The notes under the pieces: model-generated | Databases searched by the model: none | Seen by the model: only the letters and a program-made list of their open reading frames with translations | Told to the model about the DNA's origin: nothing | Position numbers and translations under genes: made by a program | Shown here: positions 7,674 through 12,765 of the stretch, piece after piece | Layout: each line of letters starts with the position of its first letter | How positions within the stretch are numbered: the stretch's first letter is position 1 | Origin: JBDTVS01 sp040007095 | Lineage (GTDB): Bacteria; Acidobacteriota; Vicinamibacteria; Vicinamibacterales; CAVVIG01 | Length of the DNA stretch: 12,765 bases | Direction: 5' to 3' | NCBI GenBank assembly: GCA_040007095.1 | Contig: JBDTVS010000116.1 | Coordinates: forward strand, 1-12,765

Positions 7674-10232
7674 TCACGACGCCCACACGATGAGCCCGGT
7701 CTCGTGGGGATGGCCGAGATCCTGGTGGTGCGGCAGGGCGCGGACGGTGAGCCCGTGCGTCCCACTGGTTCGACAGGGGATCGCGGCGCGGAACAGGGTC
7801 TCGTCGCCGGCCGGCTCGCCTTGATCTTCCATCGGCACGATTTCCGGCTCCACGATCTCACGGCCCCCGTGCAGCTTGCCGAGATAGACCTGGGGAACCA
7901 CGTCGCTGGCGGCAAGCGAACCGGTACGAATCCAGGCGCGCACGTCCACCTCTTCGCCAACAGACGTGTGGTCGCGCAGCGTCAACTCGACGCGCACGAT
8001 CCGCACGTCGCGCCATCCCTGCCGGATGCGCTCCTTCCAGTGCGCCAGTTCCCGGGCTCGACAACAGCCGTCCTCTTCGAGCAGGGTGCGACGCGCCTCG
8101 GCGCGCAGGTAGCCCTTCACGTACTCGTGGACCATGCGATTCGTATTGAAGACCGGACCGAGCGTGGTGATGGCGGTCCTCATGAACGTCGTCCAGCCCT
8201 GCGGCACGTTGTCCGGCCCTCGCCGGTAGAAGAGCGGGACGACCTCGGACTCGAGCAGATCGAGGAGCGCACCGGACTCGACCCGATCCCGATACGCTTC
8301 GTCCTCGTAGATTTCTCCCTGGCCAATCGCCCAACCCGCGCCCGGCGAATACGCCTCGTCCCACCAACCATCCAGGATGCTGAGGTTGAGCGCGCCGTTG
8401 AACGCCGCCTTCATCCCGCTGGTACCGCTGGCTTCATGCGGACGTTTGGGCGTATTGAGCCAGACATCCACACCCTGCACGAGATAGCGCGCGACACTCT
8501 GGTCGTAGTCCTCGAGAAACACGATGCGGCGCCGAAACTCGGGGCGGCGCGCCATTTGGATGACTTGCTGGATCAGTGCCTTTCCCGGTTCGTCGGCCGG
8601 GTGGGCCTTCCCGGCGAAGAGGATTTGCACCGGCCGGCCAGGCGCGTTGAGGATCCGCTCGAGGCGCTGCGGATCCTGCAGGATGAGCGTGGCGCGCTTG
8701 TAGGTGGCAAACCGACGCCCGAAGCCAATCGTCAGCGCCTTGGGATCCAGCGCCAGCTTCGCGTCCGCCACCTCGGCGCCTTTGGCGCCCCGTGCCCTGA
8801 GCTGGAGCGCCAGGCGCTGGCGTGAAAACAGGACCAGCCGCTCGCGCCGGCGCTCGTGAGTGCTCCACAGATCTTCGGCCGGAATCTGCTCACTGCGCAG
8901 CCAGACGCGAGTGTCGCCAGACTGCTCGGCCCACCCGGGGCCGAGATAGTTGTCGTAGATGTTGTGCATCTCGCGGGAGATCCACGACTGGGGATGCACG
9001 CCGTTGGTGACGTGGGCAATGGGGATCTCGTCGACCGGCACACCCGGCCACAGATTCCGCCACATCTCGCGCGAAATCCGCGCGTGAAGACGACTGACTC
9101 CGTTGACCTGGTGCGCGGTCCGGATGGCCAGCACGGCCATGTTGAACGATTCGTCGGTACGCCCGGGGTGCACTCGGCCGAGGTCGAGAAGTTCCTCGCG
9201 GGCGAGGCCGAGCCGCTCGCGAAACGACCCCAGATAGCGCTCGACCAGGTCCGGCGAAAACACGTCGATGCCCGCCGGAACCGGGGTGTGCGTCGTGAAC
9301 ATGCCACTGGCCGCCACGACCTCGAGTGATTCCCGGAAGGACGTCCCACGCTCGTGCATCAGATGCCGAATCCGCTCGAGGCTGAGAAAGGCGCAGTGCC
9401 CCTCATTCATGTGGAAGACCCTGGGCCGCAGGTCGAGCGCGAGCAGGGCACGGACGCCACCCACGCCGAGCACGATCTCCTGGCGGATTCGCATCTCGCT
9501 GTCGCCGCCGTACAGCTCGCCGGTAATGTCCTGGAGGTTGGAAGGATTTTCGCCGACATTCGTGTCGAGCAAGATCAGCGTGACACGACCCACTTGCACC
9601 CGCCAGGGACGCAGCACCACGGTCCAGCCCGCGATTTCGACAGTCACCCGCACCGGCGAACCATCGCGCGCGTAGCAGGGACGCAGCGGCATCACCGAGA
9701 AATCGTTGGACGGGCGGCGTTCCTGCTGCCAGCCGTCCGACGACAGGTACTGACGGAAATAACCCTTCTGGTAGAGCAGCCCCACACCGACGAGCGGCAC
9801 GCCGAGCTCGCTGGCGGACTTGAGGTGGTCGCCCGCGAGAATGCCGAGCCCGCCTGAGTAGATCGGCAGCGACTCGGTCAGTCCGAACTCCAGCGAGAAG
9901 TACGCCACGAGCGGATGCGGCGAACGGCCATGCTCCTTTTGATACCAGGTATGAGGCCGGGTCATGTACTCGTGGAGCCGCGCGGACACCGACTCCAGAT
10001 GCGCCACGAAGGCGTCATCCTGGGCGAGTTCCAACAGTTTGTCCTGCGCGATGCTACCCAGCATCAGCACAGGGTTGTGTCCCGAATCTTCCCAGAGCTC
10101 GCGATCGAGCCGCCTGAAGAGATTGATGGTCGCCGGATCCCACGACCAGCGCAGGTTGTACGCCAGGTCCTCGAGCGCGTTCAGGCGTTCGGGAAGAGCG
10201 GGACGGACGTGGAACGTCTTGACAGGATGCAT
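7674..10232 (-). CDS. glgP: Alpha-glucan (glycogen/maltodextrin) phosphorylase, DUF3417-type
   Basis: This 852-residue enzyme removes terminal glucose from alpha-1,4-glucans with phosphate, giving glucose-1-phosphate. Residues about 1-115 are the DUF3417 N-terminal domain (LAYNLRWSWDP). The phosphorylase core follows, with the substrate-site segment YSGGLGILAGDHLKSASELG. The pyridoxal-phosphate lysine is Lys608 in EASGTSGMKAAFNG. About 110 residues at the C-terminus (from around VELTLRDHTSVGEEVDVRAW) form an extra beta-rich region common in this divergent branch rather than in the classical E. coli GlgP/MalP branch. The start at 10232 fits the family N-terminus, but no strong ribosome binding site precedes it, so translation may depend on coupling to the small gene 42 bases upstream. 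nifJ follows 94 bases after the stop. The context suggests glycogen reserve use feeding pyruvate oxidation. The substrate chain length cannot be read from the sequence. Confidence 0.93.
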   Translation of the reverse strand: MHPVKTFHVRPALPERLNALEDLAYNLRWSWDPATINLFRRLDRELWEDSGHNPVLMLGSIAQDKLLELAQDDAFVAHLESVSARLHEYMTRPHTWYQKEHGRSPHPLVAYFSLEFGLTESLPIYSGGLGILAGDHLKSASELGVPLVGVGLLYQKGYFRQYLSSDGWQQERRPSNDFSVMPLRPCYARDGSPVRVTVEIAGWTVVLRPWRVQVGRVTLILLDTNVGENPSNLQDITGELYGGDSEMRIRQEIVLGVGGVRALLALDLRPRVFHMNEGHCAFLSLERIRHLMHERGTSFRESLEVVAASGMFTTHTPVPAGIDVFSPDLVERYLGSFRERLGLAREELLDLGRVHPGRTDESFNMAVLAIRTAHQVNGVSRLHARISREMWRNLWPGVPVDEIPIAHVTNGVHPQSWISREMHNIYDNYLGPGWAEQSGDTRVWLRSEQIPAEDLWSTHERRRERLVLFSRQRLALQLRARGAKGAEVADAKLALDPKALTIGFGRRFATYKRATLILQDPQRLERILNAPGRPVQILFAGKAHPADEPGKALIQQVIQMARRPEFRRRIVFLEDYDQSVARYLVQGVDVWLNTPKRPHEASGTSGMKAAFNGALNLSILDGWWDEAYSPGAGWAIGQGEIYEDEAYRDRVESGALLDLLESEVVPLFYRRGPDNVPQGWTTFMRTAITTLGPVFNTNRMVHEYVKGYLRAEARRTLLEEDGCCRARELAHWKERIRQGWRDVRIVRVELTLRDHTSVGEEVDVRAWIRTGSLAASDVVPQVYLGKLHGGREIVEPEIVPMEDQGEPAGDETLFRAAIPCRTSGTHGLTVRALPHHQDLGHPHETGLIVWAS

Positions 10233-10274
10233 GAACGGACTGCCGACTCCGCGGCTCTGAACCCTGGATTTGCG

Positions 10275-10478
10275 TCAGGCGAGCGAAGACCTCGCCTGCA
10301 GTTCAGTCTCCGCCTGCAGCCAGTCGTCGAGGTCGTGGCCATGTACGCATTCGCGTGCCACGTACAGGTCGTAGGCGCGACGGGCCACATCGTGATCGGT
10401 GATGGTCCGCGGCGGCGGCAACGTCGCGGCCAGCGGGTCGGTTTTCTTGGTTTTCCCGTCCCTTTTCGACCTCGCCAT
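10275..10478 (-). CDS. DUF2934 small protein
   Basis: This 67-residue protein has a basic N-terminus (ARSKRDGKTKK) followed by a pattern typical of DUF2934: VARRAYDLYVARECVHGHDL and then DDWLQAETEL. The family is short, probably helical, of unknown function, and often encoded near glycogen or stress genes. A GTG three bases upstream at 10481 is an alternative start, but GGGAAGGA ends only one base before that GTG and four bases before the ATG at 10478, so I prefer the ATG. It is the first gene of the minus-strand cluster, 42 bases ahead of glgP, and its stop codon lies inside a strong hairpin. A regulatory or accessory role in glucan metabolism is a guess from position only. Confidence 0.8.
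   Translation of the reverse strand: MARSKRDGKTKKTDPLAATLPPPRTITDHDVARRAYDLYVARECVHGHDLDDWLQAETELQARSSLA
10276..10298 (-). repeat. Hairpin across the DUF2934 stop codon
   Basis: The perfect 8-bp arms CAGGCGAG (10276-10283) and CTCGCCTG (10291-10298) enclose a seven-base loop. The structure covers the last codons and two bases of the stop of the small gene and lies 44 bases before the glgP start. No U-run follows on the minus strand, so it is more likely to protect or partition the message (small gene versus glgP) than to terminate fully. Confidence 0.45.
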
Positions 10479-10576
10479 CACGTCCTTCCCGGGGGGCTAG
10501 GCTTCCCTGCCCGCGATCGAAGCTCCAAGCACCAATCGAATCCGGATGGTCAAAAGTCTGCTGGATGCCGTCGGCA

Positions 10577-10585
10577 ACGATAACA
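10577..10585 (-). promoter_or_regulatory. Candidate extended -10 for the DUF2934-glgP-nifJ cluster
   Basis: On the minus strand this reads TGTTATCGT, an extended -10 shape (TGnTATnnT). There is no good -35 box; instead the inverted repeat at 10601-10627 overlaps the place where one would be. This fits a promoter needing an activator. The start would be near 10570, giving a leader of about 90 bases. The match is weak and could be chance. Confidence 0.25.
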
Positions 10586-10600
10586 GAGTGCACGGCTTCG

Positions 10601-10627
10601 CTTTCACGGTTTCAGATTCTGTGAAAG
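10601..10627. promoter_or_regulatory. Inverted repeat CTTTCAC-13-GTGAAAG, possible operator
   Basis: Perfect 7-bp arms, CTTTCAC (10601-10607) and GTGAAAG (10621-10627), are separated by 13 bases, with arm centres 20 bases apart, about two helical turns. It is a locally AT-richer dyad in non-coding DNA between divergent genes. It is centred about 44 bases upstream of the suggested minus-strand transcription start, a common place for an activator site. I do not recognise the motif as that of a known regulator; it is not an FNR box. Confidence 0.4.
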
Positions 10628-10703
10628 AAATGCCGGCGCCCGGACCGCAAGACGACCGTCTCGGCGAAGGAACGAACGGATATCGGCCAAAGCCCTACGG
10701 CTA

Positions 10704-10726
10704 CGCTTCCCGCGATCGGGATAGCG
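10704..10726. repeat. Hairpin upstream of the plus-strand promoter
   Basis: TCCCG (10708-10712) and CGGGA (10717-10721) flank CGAT, and the stem extends by CGCT (10704-10707) pairing with AGCG (10723-10726) past one bulged T. It lies about 40 bases upstream of the -35 box. Its left part, GCTTCCC followed by GCGATCG, also occurs with a four-base insertion at 10501-10519. The function is unknown. Confidence 0.3.
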
Positions 10727-10766
10727 AGGCTTCTGCACGCGTTGTGGCACACACTCGAATGGCCGG

Positions 10767-10797
10767 TTGACCCAGCGGAGCGGCAATCCTCTATACT
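10767..10797 (+). promoter_or_regulatory. Sigma70-type promoter of the methionine/folate gene
   Basis: The -35 box TTGACC (10767-10772) and -10 box TATACT (10792-10797) are five-of-six matches to consensus, separated by 19 bases, slightly longer than optimal. Transcription would start near 10804, leaving a leader of about 40 bases. This is too short for a SAM-I riboswitch, which controls the related yitJ of Bacillus subtilis. The promoter also shows that an in-frame TTG at 10767 cannot be the translation start. Confidence 0.6.
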
Positions 10798-10844
10798 CGA
10801 GTTCTCCTCGGCGAAGACGCCTCAACGACGAGACCACCATTGAT

Positions 10845-12698
10845 ATGACCACACGTACGCTGGAATTTCGCAAGCAGTTGTCCGAACGTGCGTTGGTCGG
10901 CGATGGCGCCATGGCCACGATGCTGTACTCGCGCGGCGTGTTCATCAACCGCTGCTTCGACGAGCTGAATCTCTCGGCACCCGACATCGTCCGGCAGGTC
11001 CATGGGGAGTACGTCGAGGCGGGAGCCGAGATCATCGAAACCAACACCTACGGCGCCAATCGAGTCCGGCTCGCCGGTTTTGGCCTGTCGGAGAAGACGG
11101 CCGCCATCAATCAGGCCGGCGTGGCGCTCGCGCGTGGAGCCGCCCGCGGCGGTTTCGTCGCCGGCTCGATCGGTCCGCTCGGCGTCCATATCGAGCCACT
11201 CGGCCCGACGTCGTTCGCCGAAGCGCGGGCGACCTTTCGCGAACAGGTGGAGGCACTGGCCGCCGCCGGCATCGATCTGCTGATCCTCGAAACCTTCACC
11301 GATCTTCACGAGCTGCGCGAGGCGGTGTTCGCCGCGCGCGAAGCCGCCGGACCGGATCCGGTGATCGTTGCGATGGTGGCGGTGGACGACTTCGGCCTGC
11401 TGCGCGGCGGCGCGCCGCCAGAATCGTTCACGCGCGAAATGGACGGGTGGCCGGCCGACGTCATCGGCTTGAACTGCTCGGTGGGACCAAAGACGACGCT
11501 CGAAGGGATCGAGCGCATGGCCCGATGCACCGCCAAGCCGCTCTGCGCGATGCCCAATGCCGGCATTCCCACCCGCGTCGAGGGCCGGAATCTGTATCTC
11601 TGCTCGCCCGAATACATGGCGCAGTACGCGCGCCGGATGATGCTGCTCGGCGTCAAGATCATCGGCGGATGCTGCGGAACGACGCCCGAGCACATCAAGC
11701 TGCTCGCAGCCGAGACGCGTTCACTGCATCCGCTGCAGCGGAGGCGGCCCGTTGTCGTCGATCAGCCGGAAGCCCCCGGCCAGGCGCTTCGCCCGCTGGC
11801 AATGGCAGACAAGTCCTCGCTCGGCGCGAAGCTGGCGTCGGGACGGTTCGTCGCCTTGGTGGAAATCCTGCCGCCGCGCGGCGTCGACGCGACGAAGGAA
11901 ATCGCCGGGGCCCGTCTCTGCGCCGAGCACGGCATCGACGGCATCAACGTTCCGGATGGGCCGCGCGCCAGTGCGCGCCTCAGCGCCCAGATGACCTGCC
12001 AGCTGATTCAGCAGCACGTGGGCATTGAAGCGGTCAACCACTTCTGCTGCCGCGATCGAAACATCCTCGGCATTCAATCCGAGCTGCTTGCCGCGCACGT
12101 CGCCGGAGTCCGCAATTTGATCTGCATCACCGGTGACCCGCCCCGGATGGGCGTCTACCCGGACGCGACCGCGGTGTTCGACGTCGACGCCATCGGACTG
12201 GTCAACATCGTGCGAAACCTGAACTGCGGACTCGACATCGGCGGCAGCCCTATCGGATCGCAGACGGCGCTGCTCATCGGCGTCGGAGCCAATCCCGGCG
12301 CCGCCAACCTCGACGAGGAAGTCCGCCGCTTCGAGCTCAAAGTGAACGCGGGCGCCGATTACGCGGTCACGCAGCCGGTCTTCGATTTGACGCTGCTCGA
12401 GCGGTTCCTTGAACGCATCGCCCACGTCAGGATTCCCGTCCTCTGCGGGATCTGGCCGTTGACGAGCGCTCGAAACGCCGAATTCCTGGTCCACGAACTG
12501 CGCGTCCCGGTGCCCGAGGATCTGATGAAGCGGATGCGGCTCGCCGACAGCCCGGAGCAGGCGACGCAGGAAGGGGTCACGATCGCGCGCGAAATGGTGG
12601 GGCGCGTGCGCTCGATGGTTCAGGGGATACAGGTGAGCCCTCCGTTTGGCCGCTACCATCTGGCGATCGCCGTCGCCGAGGCGATTGGCGATCGGTAG
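10845..12698 (+). CDS. Bifunctional homocysteine S-methyltransferase/5,10-methylenetetrahydrofolate reductase
   Basis: This 617-residue fusion resembles B. subtilis YitJ (about 612 residues). Residues about 5-310 form a homocysteine methyltransferase barrel (LVGDGAMATML near the start) with the three zinc cysteines: Cys211 in GLNCSVGP, and Cys276 and Cys277 in GGCCGTTPEH. Residues about 325-615 form a MetF-like reductase barrel with Glu340 (VEILPPRG) and Asp431 (ITGDPP), which correspond to the catalytic and FAD-site acids of E. coli MetF. It should reduce methylene-THF to methyl-THF and methylate homocysteine to methionine. It lacks the folate and cobalamin domains of MetH, so the methyl donor of the first half is uncertain. 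The ATG at 10845 is chosen because upstream in-frame codons run through the promoter and the family begins here. Its ribosome binding site is weak (GACGAGA). It is divergent from the glgP cluster and probably unrelated to it. Confidence 0.92.
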   Translation: MTTRTLEFRKQLSERALVGDGAMATMLYSRGVFINRCFDELNLSAPDIVRQVHGEYVEAGAEIIETNTYGANRVRLAGFGLSEKTAAINQAGVALARGAARGGFVAGSIGPLGVHIEPLGPTSFAEARATFREQVEALAAAGIDLLILETFTDLHELREAVFAAREAAGPDPVIVAMVAVDDFGLLRGGAPPESFTREMDGWPADVIGLNCSVGPKTTLEGIERMARCTAKPLCAMPNAGIPTRVEGRNLYLCSPEYMAQYARRMMLLGVKIIGGCCGTTPEHIKLLAAETRSLHPLQRRRPVVVDQPEAPGQALRPLAMADKSSLGAKLASGRFVALVEILPPRGVDATKEIAGARLCAEHGIDGINVPDGPRASARLSAQMTCQLIQQHVGIEAVNHFCCRDRNILGIQSELLAAHVAGVRNLICITGDPPRMGVYPDATAVFDVDAIGLVNIVRNLNCGLDIGGSPIGSQTALLIGVGANPGAANLDEEVRRFELKVNAGADYAVTQPVFDLTLLERFLERIAHVRIPVLCGIWPLTSARNAEFLVHELRVPVPEDLMKRMRLADSPEQATQEGVTIAREMVGRVRSMVQGIQVSPPFGRYHLAIAVAEAIGDR

Positions 12699-12765
12699 GG
12701 ACGGCCAGCTGCTAGTCCCAGTACAAGCGCGTTTGCGACACGGCGGTAAGCAAAAAGCTCGAAAT

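Larger units (their letters stand above)
10479..10844. other. Divergent intergenic region between the glgP cluster and the methionine/folate gene
   Basis: No gene is supported in these 366 bases. A 74-codon open frame (10546-10770, +) has no ribosome binding site or recognisable family and runs into the promoter of the plus-strand gene. The region is less GC-rich than the genes. It holds an inverted repeat at 10601-10627, a hairpin at 10704-10726 whose sequence partly repeats that at 10501-10523 (arms GCTTC/GAAGC), a weak minus-strand -10 candidate near 10577, and a plus-strand promoter at 10767-10797. Confidence 0.65.

Noticed and set aside
10744..10759. TGGCAC resembling a sigma54 -24 element
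   Set aside because: No TTGC lies at the required spacing downstream; the sequence there is CGAA.
10546..10770. 74-codon open frame on the plus strand in the divergent intergenic region
   Set aside because: No ribosome binding site precedes it, no domain is recognised, and it overlaps the operator-like dyad and the -35 box of the downstream promoter.
10767..10844. Upstream TTG start for the methionine/folate gene, adding 26 residues
   Set aside because: The TTG is itself the beginning of the -35 box, and the -10 box lies within the supposed codons; family members start near the ATG at 10845.
10803..10844. Possible SAM riboswitch ahead of the methionine/folate gene
   Set aside because: The predicted leader is about 40 bases, and no conserved SAM-riboswitch stems or terminator are visible there or in the bases upstream of the promoter.

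Overview
The window is high-GC bacterial DNA (roughly two thirds G+C by eye) with six recognisable protein genes. It has no RNA genes, insertion sequences, phage genes or CRISPR array that I can see. The gene families (a DUF2934 protein, single-chain PFOR, a DUF3417-type glucan phosphorylase, a fused acyl-CoA synthetase/GNAT and a YitJ-type fusion) suggest a chemoheterotroph able to live with little oxygen. Acidobacteriota, perhaps a Vicinamibacteria-like lineage, is my best guess, but this is inference from gene content and composition, with no phylogenetic marker to confirm it.

Layout. Bases 1-316 are a non-coding leader with several palindromes. Bases 317-2833 (+) encode a fused ADP-forming acyl-CoA synthetase/GNAT acetyltransferase (Pat/PatZ type). 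It converges, across an 86-base gap holding a long inverted repeat, on a minus-strand cluster. In transcription order the cluster is: DUF2934 small protein (10478-10275), alpha-glucan phosphorylase (10232-7674), pyruvate:ferredoxin oxidoreductase nifJ (7579-3956) and a dihydroorotate-dehydrogenase-like flavoprotein (3915-2920). The gaps are only 42, 94 and 40 bases, so an operon is likely. A 366-base divergent intergenic region (10479-10844) separates this cluster from a plus-strand bifunctional homocysteine S-methyltransferase/methylenetetrahydrofolate reductase (10845-12698). That region contains a good sigma70-type promoter for the plus-strand gene and an inverted repeat that could be an operator for the minus-strand cluster.

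How the genes fit together (inference). The phosphorylase would release glucose-1-phosphate from glycogen, glycolysis would give pyruvate, and PFOR would convert pyruvate to acetyl-CoA while reducing ferredoxin or flavodoxin. The DHOD-like flavoprotein may act in the same redox step. The convergent Pat-like protein senses or uses acetyl-CoA, most likely as a protein lysine acetyltransferase. This looks like a reserve-carbon, low-oxygen energy module. The methionine/folate gene at the right end looks unrelated.

The most unusual observation is the Pat-like protein. It keeps the phosphorylatable histidine of the CoA-ligase half but appears to have lost, in frame, about 65-70 residues of the ATP-grasp domain, and its remaining metal-binding motifs are altered.
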